Source: Legionellales bacterium RIFCSPHIGHO2_12_FULL_35_11
Lineage (GTDB): Bacteria; Pseudomonadota; Gammaproteobacteria; Legionellales; Legionellaceae
Length of the DNA: 39,844 nt
NCBI GenBank assembly: GCA_001803185.1
Contig: MHBB01000002.1
Coordinates: forward strand, 1-39,844
Direction of reading: 5' to 3'
Position 1 is the first letter of the stretch. Every line of letters starts with the position of its first letter. Below the pieces are notes generated by a model. It was not told the DNA's origin and ran no database searches. It was given only the letters and a program-made list of their open reading frames with translations. The translations under genes and the position numbers were made by a program. Below are positions 21,536 to 29,983 of the stretch, piece by piece.

Positions 21536-22914
21536 AAAAATACTTAAGAGCCCTTCTCTTATCTTTATCAGTTTTGACTGTATCGACTTTAGCTACAGCA
21601 GAAACAAACGATAAAAACTTACCTACACTTGCTCCGATGCTAAAAAAGGCTATGCCTGCTATTGTTAATATTGCTGTGCAAGGAGTAATGACGCCTGCAT
21701 CACCAATTGCTGACGAAGATGAGAATGACGAAAACAATCAACCAAATCAACAAATGCCTTTAGAGAGGCCAAAAAAATTCCAATCTATTGGATCTGGAGT
21801 AATAATAGACCCTACCCATGGGATAATAATTACAAACGATCACGTAATACGAAATGCTCAAATTATCACCGTTACCATAAATGATGGCCGGAGACTAAAA
21901 GCCAAATTAGTTGGTAGCGACAGTGAAACAGACGTTGCTGTTCTGAAAGTAGATGCCAAAAACTTGAGTAGTTTACCGATTGGTAATTCAGATAACATTG
22001 AAGTTGGTGATTTTGTTGTTGCAATAGGCAATCCTTTCGGTCTAAACAGCTTCGGAAATAGTCAATCAGCAACATTTGGTATAGTAAGCGCTATGCAACG
22101 AAGCGACTTAAACATTGAAGGTGTCGAAAACTTTATTCAAACAGATGCGGCAATTAACCCAGGCAACTCTGGAGGTGCGTTAATCAATTCCAAAGGTGAA
22201 TTAATTGGTATAAATACAGCTATTATTTCACTCCATGGCGGCAATGTTGGCATTGGCTTTGCAATACCTATCAATATGGCTAAGGATGTTGCGCAACAAA
22301 TCATTAAATTTGGCTCAGTACACCGCGGTCTAATGGGAATTTTTGTACAACATCTTACTCCTGAGCTGGCTCAGGCTATGGGATATAATAGCGATGTTCA
22401 GGGTGCTCTAGTTGCACAAGTTAATCAAGGCTCTCCTGCCGAAGCTGCTGGTATAAAAACAGGAGATATTATTACTAAAATTAATGACACTAAAATCACC
22501 CAAGCTACCCAAGTCAAAACTGTCGTAAGCTTGCTACGAGTCGGCGGAAATGCCAGCATAATTGTACAGAGAAATGGAAGTGAAATAAAACTTAACGCAA
22601 TAGTTACTGACATTAAGAAAAACGAACAAAAACTGCAATCACAAAACCCTTTTTTATATGGTTTGGCCCTAAGGAACTTTGAGCAAGACTCACCACCACA
22701 CGGTCACATATACGGTGTACAAATAGTTGGCGCCTCAGAAATGAGTGCTGGTTGGAGAGCTGGCTTAAGACCTGGTGATGTGATAATCAACGCTGATAAT
22801 ACACCAACACCAAATACTGACGAACTACAAAAAATTGCTTTAGCTAATAAAAAATCTCAAATGCTTGTGCAAATCTTACGTGGCATGGGTGCTTTATATA
22901 TTTTAATAGTTTAA
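21532..22914 (+). CDS. DegP/DegQ-type periplasmic serine protease
   Basis: A 460-residue HtrA-family protease and chaperone for misfolded envelope proteins. A signal peptide (MKKYLRALLLSLSVLTVSTLATA) is followed by the trypsin-like domain with the triad His (IITNDHVI), Asp (SETDVAVLKV) and Ser (NPGNSGGALIN). Two PDZ domains follow: the first has HRGLMGIFVQHLTPELAQAMG and the second spans about residues 370-460. The acidic NDENDENNQPNQQ-like stretch corresponds to the LA loop region and is short, closer to DegQ than DegP; I therefore give no symbol. The start ATG 21532 overlaps the pgeF stop by four bases. Confidence 0.93.
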   Translation: MKKYLRALLLSLSVLTVSTLATAETNDKNLPTLAPMLKKAMPAIVNIAVQGVMTPASPIADEDENDENNQPNQQMPLERPKKFQSIGSGVIIDPTHGIIITNDHVIRNAQIITVTINDGRRLKAKLVGSDSETDVAVLKVDAKNLSSLPIGNSDNIEVGDFVVAIGNPFGLNSFGNSQSATFGIVSAMQRSDLNIEGVENFIQTDAAINPGNSGGALINSKGELIGINTAIISLHGGNVGIGFAIPINMAKDVAQQIIKFGSVHRGLMGIFVQHLTPELAQAMGYNSDVQGALVAQVNQGSPAEAAGIKTGDIITKINDTKITQATQVKTVVSLLRVGGNASIIVQRNGSEIKLNAIVTDIKKNEQKLQSQNPFLYGLALRNFEQDSPPHGHIYGVQIVGASEMSAGWRAGLRPGDVIINADNTPTPNTDELQKIALANKKSQMLVQILRGMGALYILIV

Positions 22915-22932
22915 TTTAGGAAGTAATGCAAT

Positions 22933-23760
22933 ATGAATGAAACAAATGCGCATTTATCAGCAAATAAAATCAAATCTATTAGTCCTGGATTTACTCCGAA
23001 ACTTGGAATAATTCTTGGTTCTGGTCTTGGTTCGTTTGCTAATGAACTAGAAAATACTACTGTTATTTCTTATACGGAATTACCAGGATTTCCTAATTGT
23101 AAAGTCCAATCACATGCTGGAAACCTAGTTCTTGGAACTCTATCTGGCGTAAATGTAGTTTGTTTACAAGGTAGAGCGCATACTTATGAAGGCAATTGTA
23201 ACGATATTGTTAAAACTTATATTAGAGCATTAAAATTATTAGGTTGTGAGGAATTAATTATTACCAACGCTACCGGTTCTATGCGCAGAGAAGTTCCGCC
23301 AGGAGAAATTGTATTAATCAATGATCATATCAATATGCAATCAACTAATCCTCTAATTGGTGAAAATGATGATGATTTCGGACCAAGATTTTTTCCATTA
23401 GATAGCGTGTATGATAAAAATATGCGTGAAATTTTGCTCAACATAGCAGAAGGAAACAATATACCATTAACAGAATGTGTGTACTTAGCTGTTAATGGAC
23501 CAAACTACGAAACAGCTGCTGAAATTAGAGCCTTTCAAACTTTAGGAGCCGATGTAGTTGGAATGTCAACTGTGCCTGAAGTACTAGTTGCAACTCACTG
23601 CGGACTAAAAGTTGCAGTATTATCTATAATATCAAATTATGCAACAGGCTTGTCTGATGTAAGCCATAGCCACGAAGAGGTTGTTATAACCGCTGAAAGA
23701 GCGGCAAATAAACTTGGAGTTTTAGTAAGAGGGTTTCTTGCACGACATATAGCTCAATAA
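22933..23760 (+). CDS. punA: Purine-nucleoside phosphorylase, trimeric type
   Basis: Cleaves purine nucleosides with phosphate to a free base and (deoxy)ribose 1-phosphate for salvage. The 275 residues show IILGSGLGSFA (phosphate loop), GRAHTYEG, ITNATGSMRREVPPGEIVLINDHIN, VNGPNYETAAEIRAFQTLGADVVGMSTVPEV and a late SNYATGLSD.SHSHEEV, all typical of the low-molecular-mass (human-like) class rather than DeoD. It is the last plus-strand gene of the 14.3-23.8 kb run, 18 bases after the protease, and is followed by a repeat region. Confidence 0.93.
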   Translation: MNETNAHLSANKIKSISPGFTPKLGIILGSGLGSFANELENTTVISYTELPGFPNCKVQSHAGNLVLGTLSGVNVVCLQGRAHTYEGNCNDIVKTYIRALKLLGCEELIITNATGSMRREVPPGEIVLINDHINMQSTNPLIGENDDDFGPRFFPLDSVYDKNMREILLNIAEGNNIPLTECVYLAVNGPNYETAAEIRAFQTLGADVVGMSTVPEVLVATHCGLKVAVLSIISNYATGLSDVSHSHEEVVITAERAANKLGVLVRGFLARHIAQ

Positions 23761-23764
23761 TGCT

Positions 23765-23917
23765 CAAAAATCCCCTCATTTTGAGGTCATTCCCGCGAAG
23801 GCAATGGCATTCGCTTAAGAAAATAGAATGTTTTAATTTTCGTCGTTGTTTGAGTAGATGGCTTCACTTCGTTCGCAAAGACGGCAAACATTTTTTTCAT
23901 GAGGTGCCTCTGGGTTT
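23765..23917. repeat. Mosaic of dispersed repeat fragments after punA
   Basis: This gap contains GTCATTCCCGCGAAGG (23786-23801) and, on the minus strand from about 23887 down, GCCGTCTTTGCGAACGAAG, which resembles GCCGTCATTGCGAGGAGC at the right edge of the window. CCTCTGGGTT (23907-23916) complements AACCCAGAGG of that same right-edge copy. GTCATTGCGA- and GTCATTCCCGCGA-type elements are familiar intergenic repeats in many bacteria. A small CCTCA/TGAGG hairpin (23774-23786) sits just after the punA stop and might help end transcription. Confidence 0.5.
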
Positions 23918-24613
23918 TTATTTTAGATTTTCCTCACCAAGATTTGCATCAAATTGAATTGATTCGCGATGCATGTTTATTTTTTCTGGGTCAGCACGGT
24001 AATCTGGTAGATTTTCAGATAACTCTTGTACTGCTATAATTAATTTTTGAATTTTTCTACGAAACTCACGAAATGCTTCATGGATTTCTTGAGATTTTGC
24101 CTGATATTTACTAACAATTGCTGCAAGTAAAGCTTTATCTTCCTCGCTAGCTTCAGCAATATTTTTAAAACTACTGCGTGAGATACTAATTAACTCCTTT
24201 TGACTATGCGAAATTAATGTATGATGTTTAAATACATGATTATCGAACTCTTCCCCAATTTGAATTAATTTTTTTCTCTCTTCTTCTAGTCCTGCTTTAG
24301 AACCTTCAGCAGGTGGTTGTTCATCCGTCTCGTTTGCAGCACCAGATAAAAGGTAATCAACAAATAATTTTTGCAAATATTCTCGATAATCTTCAACCTG
24401 CTGCATAATAATTCCATTTAAGATATTTCTAAATGGAATTATGAGTAACTGATAATAAATACTATTAACATCATGAATTGCTTTATAAATTTCATCACTG
24501 GTTAATTTTAATCCAAAATTATCAAGTATTCTCTCAACAGTAACCAGACCATATGTGGAAAACAACTTAGAAAATTCGCTATCTATCCCTGCTTCTAAAT
24601 TATTTGTATTCAA
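23918..24613 (-). CDS. Unrecognised helical protein, last gene of the minC-lpxH unit
   Basis: A 231-residue protein with no signal peptide or membrane segment. The first half (FSKLFSTYGLVTVERILDNF, then YYQLLIIPFRNILNGIIMQQ) looks globular and helical. After a polar linker (NETDEQPPAEGSKAGLEEE), the second half is strongly helical and charged, probably a coiled coil (KYQAKSQEIHEAFREFRRKI). It ends in a polar tail with two adjacent glutamates (ANLGEENLK). It starts 15 bases after the 335-residue gene on the same strand. I recognise no family. A secreted effector is possible in this kind of organism but is not shown by any motif. Confidence 0.6.
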   Translation of the reverse strand: MNTNNLEAGIDSEFSKLFSTYGLVTVERILDNFGLKLTSDEIYKAIHDVNSIYYQLLIIPFRNILNGIIMQQVEDYREYLQKLFVDYLLSGAANETDEQPPAEGSKAGLEEERKKLIQIGEEFDNHVFKHHTLISHSQKELISISRSSFKNIAEASEEDKALLAAIVSKYQAKSQEIHEAFREFRRKIQKLIIAVQELSENLPDYRADPEKINMHRESIQFDANLGEENLK

Positions 24614-24628
24614 AATAATTCCTTGATT

Positions 24629-25636
24629 TTATGGGGAGTTTCTTGGGGCTTCTTCAAGGTTTAAATCTACCTCCAGTCCTTTATAAGCTGCTTCAAAAAA
24701 ATCTGTAAGTGAATTACCAGGGGTCTTACGTAACTCATCGAACGTTACTGAATCTATAGGTCTAGGTCTAGGTCTAGGTCTAATACTATTATCTTCAAAT
24801 ATATTAGGCACTATAGATCCATTCTTTAATTGTTTACATTCAGTATCTTTATTATAAGATGCTAACACTTTATCATTATCAATAACCCACTTCCCTCCAT
24901 TAGGTAATTGTTTTCCTAATGACTTGGGGTAAATTTTACATTTTCCTTCTTTACCATTATCACTTTCATCAGGACCAACGAAATACCCATCTCCACCATT
25001 TAGTCCTGGGACTTGCTCTACCCATTTCTCAATATTTTTTCTAATACTTGCATGATATAAATCTTTTAATTCCTTGTTATCGTCAAATAAAACACCATCA
25101 AAAGAATCATCAAATACATTGTGGGTTAAATATCCGTTGTCATCGATAGATGAAAAATAATGTAAATCACCAGGTACATCAATGTATTTCTTGTCTGAAA
25201 AATATTTATCTATGCTTTCAAAAAATCCTTTTGGATTAAGGTTAGAAGGACTTAAATCTATGCCATATTCCTTAAAAACCTTTATAGTTTTTAAGTTATT
25301 TGCTGCTACGTATAAACTCAATAAGGCTTTGAATCTTGGTTCAAATTGCATAACCATAGATGCAAAATTATGCATCTGGTAGTTTGTTTCTTGTTCTTTT
25401 TTTATATTTTTTACTTTATGCAACTCTTCAGAATATATCTTTTCATATTTAGCAATCAAAATATCACTAATGTTAACTGGGTTAAATTTCGATGCATTAA
25501 TCTGATCAAGTAACTTCTTATTACGCTTATTACTTTCTTCATTTGCTATTTTTAATTCTTCAGCTTTTCTCTTAGTCGCTTCATTTAATTTTGCAACATC
25601 ATCATTCACATTTTCTTCATGCGTACGCTTACTCAT
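24629..25636 (-). CDS. Unrecognised protein coupled to lpxH
   Basis: A 335-residue protein. It starts with a charged, coiled-coil-like segment (MSKRTHEENVNDDVAKLNEA, about residues 1-50), followed by FEPRFKALLSLYVAANNLKT and EYGIDLSPS, which looks like a helical repeat pair. A central region rich in Asp, Asn, Gly and Tyr follows (about 130-270), then four Arg-Pro pairs (RPRPRPRP, encoded by a hexamer repeat) and an acidic end LEVDLNLEEAPRNSP. No catalytic motif, signal peptide or membrane segment is visible. Its ATG overlaps the lpxH stop (ATGA), so translation is coupled to a lipid A gene, yet nothing in it suggests lipid chemistry. Possibly a lineage-specific or secreted protein; function unknown. 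Confidence 0.65.
   Translation of the reverse strand: MSKRTHEENVNDDVAKLNEATKRKAEELKIANEESNKRNKKLLDQINASKFNPVNISDILIAKYEKIYSEELHKVKNIKKEQETNYQMHNFASMVMQFEPRFKALLSLYVAANNLKTIKVFKEYGIDLSPSNLNPKGFFESIDKYFSDKKYIDVPGDLHYFSSIDDNGYLTHNVFDDSFDGVLFDDNKELKDLYHASIRKNIEKWVEQVPGLNGGDGYFVGPDESDNGKEGKCKIYPKSLGKQLPNGGKWVIDNDKVLASYNKDTECKQLKNGSIVPNIFEDNSIRPRPRPRPIDSVTFDELRKTPGNSLTDFFEAAYKGLEVDLNLEEAPRNSP
24757..24782. repeat. Hexamer tandem repeat (TAGGTC) encoding Arg-Pro pairs
   Basis: TAGGTC occurs just over four times in a row. On the coding (minus) strand it gives RPRPRPRP. Being a 6-base unit, gain or loss of copies would change length without breaking the frame. Confidence 0.8.
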
Positions 25637-26388
25637 ACATAATCCTCAAAACGAACATAATAAAACTTACCCGTGTTATTATAGCACATGATAAGTGGTT
25701 TTTCTTCCCAATCACTCAGTACATATTGATAAAAATTACCTTTTTTATCATTGTGTTTAACTAGCCCTGGGGTATGTGTGTGACCATGGACTACTATGTC
25801 TACCTGATTGCGACTTAAATGCTTAACAATTTCCGTTGGAACGGTAATCATATCTGCAACAGGTTTAGATCTATTATTTTGGCTATACCGCCTTACAGAA
25901 TTCACAACTTTACTCCGAAACTTATACGGAGTTCGCAAAAAAATTAATTTAAATAATCGATTTCTAGTAAATCTTCGCAAAATTTGATGTGATCTATCTC
26001 TTACACAGTATCTATCTCCATGTACTAATATAACTTTGTCATTTCCTAATTTTATTACTGAAGATTCTACTAATTCTGTCATTCTTGCTTTTGAAATAAA
26101 CTTTTGCCCTATTAAAAAATCTCTATTGCCTGCAAGAAAATACACTTTTATTCCATGGTTAGCTAAGGCTGCAATTTCATTTGCTATTTTCTCGCTCCAG
26201 GAATCAATGGCGTCATCTCCTGGCCATACATGAAAAAAATCACCTAAAATGTAGAGTGACTTAGTTTTGGATACAGACCAATTTAAAAAGGCAAAAAATT
26301 TATTTGTAAGCTTTGGATGCTCTGGGTGCAGATGCAAATCAGAAATAAACATCGCTTCAGAAATTGACTGTTCCACATCCAAAATCAC
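25633..26388 (-). CDS. lpxH: UDP-2,3-diacylglucosamine diphosphatase
   Basis: Hydrolyses UDP-2,3-diacylglucosamine to lipid X in lipid A synthesis, at the inner face of the cytoplasmic membrane. Calcineurin-like metal motifs are all present: FISDLHLHPEHP, LYILGDFFHVWPGDD, FLAGNRDFLIG, ILVHGDRYCVRD and VVHGHTHTPGL. The 251-residue length includes about 12 residues before the conserved MFISDLHL. The GTG at 26388 overlaps the minC stop by four bases (GTGA), but ATG 26352 would give the usual short N-terminus and is a fair alternative. It is followed immediately by two unrecognised genes. Confidence 0.93.
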   Translation of the reverse strand: MILDVEQSISEAMFISDLHLHPEHPKLTNKFFAFLNWSVSKTKSLYILGDFFHVWPGDDAIDSWSEKIANEIAALANHGIKVYFLAGNRDFLIGQKFISKARMTELVESSVIKLGNDKVILVHGDRYCVRDRSHQILRRFTRNRLFKLIFLRTPYKFRSKVVNSVRRYSQNNRSKPVADMITVPTEIVKHLSRNQVDIVVHGHTHTPGLVKHNDKKGNFYQYVLSDWEEKPLIMCYNNTGKFYYVRFEDYV

Positions 26389-27092
26389 AATTCTTCTACC
26401 TGGATTTTATCATTTTTTAAAAAGATTTGACATGGCTTATCTACTTTGGGCATAGAATCACTTAAACAGTAAATTCCTGATATAGCAACAAGCTGTGCAT
26501 CTAATGACTGACAAAAAATCCTTGCATGTTTATCACCACGAATTCCAGCTAATGCTTTACCGCGTAAGGCACCATAAACATGAATATTACCATCGGCCAA
26601 CAATTCAGCTCCATTACTAACAGATGCCGTAATAATTAAATCACCTTCCCTGCTTGCAATCTGCTGACCAGAACGAACAGGCGTAGTTAATAAAGTAGTT
26701 CGGATTGTTTCTGTAGCTTCATCAATTACTTCATCTTCAATATCGATTTCTAGAAGCGACTTATCTTGACTAGACGACGCATACAATACCGGCAATCCTT
26801 CTTGCGCAGCCATCACTGCAACTGTAGGTGGTCCACCTTGAACACCAATTGGTAACATACTATGTTGCCGTAACGTACTACAAAAAGCGGCTAAATCAAC
26901 ATTTTCATCACCAATTGATGAACAATCGATAATTACTGGTGTATTATTAAAGAGTCTTGGCGCACTTTTTACAGCTCGAACAATTTGTTCAGCAAATAAT
27001 TCAGGGGAAGAATTAAGTAAATGCACAACCGTTAAGGTATACAATCTACCCTTTAATTTAAAAACTTGTTTTTTTACCATTTCTTCTGACAT
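26385..27092 (-). CDS. minC: Septum site-determining protein MinC
   Basis: Inhibits FtsZ assembly away from mid-cell in the MinCDE system. The 235-residue protein has an N-terminal domain (KLKGRLYTLTVVHLL, APRLFNNTPVIIDCSSI) and a C-terminal beta-helix domain with SGQQIASREGDLIITASVSN, GAELLADGNIHVYGALRGKA and AGIRGDKHARIFCQ, the strongest family marks. The start is ATG 27092 (MSEEMVKKQ); the frame stays open upstream but that part overlaps the divergent fadD gene. minD and minE are not next to it in this window. It is 71 bases from divergent fadD, so the two share a promoter region. Confidence 0.95.
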   Translation of the reverse strand: MSEEMVKKQVFKLKGRLYTLTVVHLLNSSPELFAEQIVRAVKSAPRLFNNTPVIIDCSSIGDENVDLAAFCSTLRQHSMLPIGVQGGPPTVAVMAAQEGLPVLYASSSQDKSLLEIDIEDEVIDEATETIRTTLLTTPVRSGQQIASREGDLIITASVSNGAELLADGNIHVYGALRGKALAGIRGDKHARIFCQSLDAQLVAISGIYCLSDSMPKVDKPCQIFLKNDKIQVEEL

Positions 27093-27163
27093 ATGAGGAT
27101 ACCCTTTATTTGCATTTCTATTATATACTACCATGAGGATAATAATAACAGAAGGTTCTAGGT

Positions 27164-28819
27164 ATGGATAAATTGTGGTTAAACCAATATCAAGCAGGAA
27201 TTCCGAAAGAAATTGATCCAAGCGCATATTCTTCTCTCCCAGATCTCTTTGTAAAACCTTTTGCAAAGTACCCCAATCATATTGCATTTTCAAATATGGG
27301 AACCGATATAACCTATAAAGAGCTAGACAAGCTAAGCAAGCATTTTGCAGCATATTTACAGTACTTAGGTTTAAAAAAAGGAGCCAGGGTTGCCATAATG
27401 ATGCCAAATTTATTGCAATATTCAATCGCAATTTTTGGAATCTTACGAGCAGGTATGTCCATCGTAAATATTAATCCTCTTTATACTGCCGCAGAAGTTA
27501 GCGAACAACTATCAGACTGTAGTACTGAAGCAATTATTGTTTTAGCAAATGTTGCTCACGTAGTGGAACACGCTAAAGCAAGCATTCCTTCTCTAAGACA
27601 TGTAATTGTGAGTGAGGTCGGCGACAGCTTTCCATTATTTAAAAGAACCATTACCAATTCGATTGTCAAGCATGTAAAAAAAATGGTGCCTTGTTATAAA
27701 AAATTACATCATATTAAATTTACAACAGCAATCAAGCAAGGAGCTAGTCTAAATTTTCTCAAACCAAATATTGAGCACAATGATACTGCGTTTATTCAGT
27801 ATACAGGAGGTACTACAGGTATACCTAAAGGAGCGGTTTTGTCACACAAAAACTTAATTGCGAATATATTACAAACTACCGCTTGGCTATCACCAATTGA
27901 CTCTTCAAAACTACAATGCATAGTCACTGCACTGCCCCTGTACCATATATTTTCGCTAACAGCTAATTGCTTTACATTTTTTATGCTTGGTGCAAAAAAT
28001 TTACTTATTACAAATCCAAGAGATACAAATGATTTTATCAACAAAATAAAAAATGCAAAATTTAATGCAATAACTGGAGTTAATACATTATTTTTCTCTC
28101 TGTTAAATCATAAAAACTTCAAAAAAGTTAATTTCAAACATTTATATGTTACTCTATCAGGCGGTATGTCGCTCCAAAAGAGCGTTGCCAGCAAATGGCA
28201 AAAAGTTACTAATAAGCCAATTTTAGAAGCTTATGGATTAACAGAAACTAGCCCTGGGGTTACAATTAGTCCACTGAATATCGAAAAATACACAGGTAGT
28301 GTTGGATTACCACTTCCTTCTACTGAAATATCAATTCGTGATGAAAATGGCGTTGAACTTAAGTTGGGAGAAGTCGGTGAGCTTTGTGTATCAGGACCAC
28401 AAGTTATGAATGAATATTGGCGAAAACCAGAAGAAACAAAACTATCATTCTGGGATGATGGTTATTTTAGAACTGGTGATAGCGCTAGAGTTGATGAAAA
28501 TGGTTTTCTTTATATAGTGGACAGAATAAAAGATTTAATTATTATTTCTGGGTTTAATGTATATCCTTATCAAGTTGAAGAGGTAATAGCTAAAATCCCT
28601 GGTGTTAAAGAGGTTGCCGTTATTCGTTCAAACTCCGTTACCGGACGAGAAATTGTGAAAGCTTGTATAGTAAAATCTGATGATGCTCTAACTGAAAAAG
28701 ATATAATTGAGCATTGCAAAGAAAATTTGACTGCTTATAAAATACCAAAGGTTGTAGAATTCTACTCCGAGCTACCAAAATCTAATGTAGGAAAAATACT
28801 TAAGAGATATTTAAAGTAG
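27164..28819 (+). CDS. fadD: Long-chain-fatty-acid--CoA ligase
   Basis: Activates fatty acids to acyl-CoA using ATP through an acyl-adenylate. The 551 residues carry the ATP-binding signature YTGGTTGIPKGAVLSH (about residues 212-227), YGLTETSPGVTISP, the adenylate-binding GYFRTGDSARVDENGFLYIV, the hinge DRIKDLIIISGFNVYP, and the catalytic lysine near the end in KSNVGKILKR. The spacing and the DRIKDLIIISGFNVYP form fit FadD rather than acetyl-CoA synthetase. It is a single gene with a small hairpin at its stop. It may feed host-derived fatty acids into beta-oxidation or phospholipid synthesis. Confidence 0.93.
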   Translation: MDKLWLNQYQAGIPKEIDPSAYSSLPDLFVKPFAKYPNHIAFSNMGTDITYKELDKLSKHFAAYLQYLGLKKGARVAIMMPNLLQYSIAIFGILRAGMSIVNINPLYTAAEVSEQLSDCSTEAIIVLANVAHVVEHAKASIPSLRHVIVSEVGDSFPLFKRTITNSIVKHVKKMVPCYKKLHHIKFTTAIKQGASLNFLKPNIEHNDTAFIQYTGGTTGIPKGAVLSHKNLIANILQTTAWLSPIDSSKLQCIVTALPLYHIFSLTANCFTFFMLGAKNLLITNPRDTNDFINKIKNAKFNAITGVNTLFFSLLNHKNFKKVNFKHLYVTLSGGMSLQKSVASKWQKVTNKPILEAYGLTETSPGVTISPLNIEKYTGSVGLPLPSTEISIRDENGVELKLGEVGELCVSGPQVMNEYWRKPEETKLSFWDDGYFRTGDSARVDENGFLYIVDRIKDLIIISGFNVYPYQVEEVIAKIPGVKEVAVIRSNSVTGREIVKACIVKSDDALTEKDIIEHCKENLTAYKIPKVVEFYSELPKSNVGKILKRYLK

Positions 28820-28837
28820 CTCATGGAGCTAACTTTT
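28817..28837 (+). terminator. Weak terminator-like hairpin at the fadD stop
   Basis: TAGCTC and GAGCTA pair across ATG, starting at the fadD stop codon, and are followed by ACTTTT. The stem is short. A second symmetric stretch, AAATTTC-CCTA-GAAATTT (28838-28855), follows directly and could be part of the same structure or an operator for the dehydrogenase operon. Confidence 0.35.
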
Positions 28838-28906
28838 AAATTTCCCTAGAAATTTTGAAATAATTTGCGTATTCTAGTTTTTCGCGAGTAATAAGGATGT
28901 AACATT

Positions 28907-29983
28907 ATGACAGATTTAGTCGCACGTTTTGAAATACCATTTACACAAATCTTAAATGAGCAAGCACAAATACATGGCGAACTTCCTGAGTTTGCTTCTG
29001 ACAAAAAAATTCTTAAAAAACTATATCGTTCTATGGTTTTAACTAGATTATTTGATAAGAAAGCTATTGCTTTGCAAAGAACTGGTAAAATGGGTACTTA
29101 TGCTCCAATTAATGGACAAGAAGCAATTTCCACAGCTATTGGTCACTGTATGCGCCAAAGCGATATATTAATTCCATATTATAGAGACTACGCCGCCCAA
29201 TTTCAGAGAGGCGTTCGCATGTCAGATATTCTATCATTTTGGGGTGGAGATGAGAGAGGAAGCTTCTATGATGGAAAATCAGAAGACTTACCAATTTGCG
29301 TACCAATCGCCTCACAGTGCTTACATGCAACCGGCGTTGCCTTTAGTTTTAAGTATCGCAATGAGAATCGAGTTGCTGTTGTTTGCATCGGAGATGGAGG
29401 AACATCAGAAGGAGATTTCTACGAGGCAATTAATGTGGCTGGAGCTTGGAATTTACCAGTGGTTTTTATCATTAATAATAATCAGTGGGCGATATCCGTT
29501 CCTACAGAAAAACAAACCTCCACAAAAACTTTAGCTCAAAAAGCTATTGCTGCTGGATTTTCTGGAATTCAAACTGATGGAAATGATATTTTAGGATTAT
29601 GCAAAACTATAGGTGATGCAATTGAAAAAGCGCGCAATCAAGGCGGGCCGACCCTAATTGAGGCAAAAACATATCGCCTATCCGATCATACTACCGCTGA
29701 TGATGCTACACGTTATCAGCCTGCAGAAGATGTAGAGAATGCATCAACCAAAGAACCTATCCAAAGATTTAAAGAATATCTAAAGGCGACTATTAATTGG
29801 TCAGAAAGTGATGAAGACTTATTACATAAAACATGTTTAGAAGAAATTCAAAATGAAGTTGATATTTACCTAAACAAACAAAAACAACCTATCACTGATA
29901 TCTTTGATTACCTCTACGCAGAACTTCCCGAGTATCTTATTGAACAGCGTGCAATTGCAATGGAGGCAGTAAATAATGGCTAA
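28907..29983 (+). CDS. pdhA: 2-oxo acid dehydrogenase E1 alpha subunit, probably pyruvate dehydrogenase
   Basis: Thiamine-diphosphate-dependent decarboxylase subunit. The 358-residue protein shows MGTYAPINGQEA, IPYYRDYAAQFQRG, the ThDP/Mg motif VCIGDGGTSEGDFYEAINVAG ending about 30 residues later in FIINNNQWAIS, and YRLSDHTTADDATRY, where the phosphorylation-loop residues lie. E1alpha-E1beta-E2 genes of this form serve either pyruvate or branched-chain 2-oxo acids. In Legionella and Coxiella relatives they are annotated as pyruvate dehydrogenase, so that assignment rests on context and memory. AAGGATG lies upstream of the ATG. It overlaps the E1beta gene by eight bases. Confidence 0.88.
   Translation: MTDLVARFEIPFTQILNEQAQIHGELPEFASDKKILKKLYRSMVLTRLFDKKAIALQRTGKMGTYAPINGQEAISTAIGHCMRQSDILIPYYRDYAAQFQRGVRMSDILSFWGGDERGSFYDGKSEDLPICVPIASQCLHATGVAFSFKYRNENRVAVVCIGDGGTSEGDFYEAINVAGAWNLPVVFIINNNQWAISVPTEKQTSTKTLAQKAIAAGFSGIQTDGNDILGLCKTIGDAIEKARNQGGPTLIEAKTYRLSDHTTADDATRYQPAEDVENASTKEPIQRFKEYLKATINWSESDEDLLHKTCLEEIQNEVDIYLNKQKQPITDIFDYLYAELPEYLIEQRAIAMEAVNNG

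Noticed and set aside
23760-23957. A 65-codon plus-strand frame after punA
   Set aside because: It lies across dispersed repeat fragments and the end of the 231-residue gene; its Arg-rich product looks like translated repeat.
27093-27431. N-terminal extension of minC by about 113 codons
   Set aside because: The extension is antisense to fadD, and MinC homologs begin at about MSEEMVKKQ; ATG 27092 is enough.
28817-28855. Strong rho-independent terminator after fadD
   Set aside because: The stem has only six pairs and the T-run is four bases; kept only as a weak terminator-like feature.
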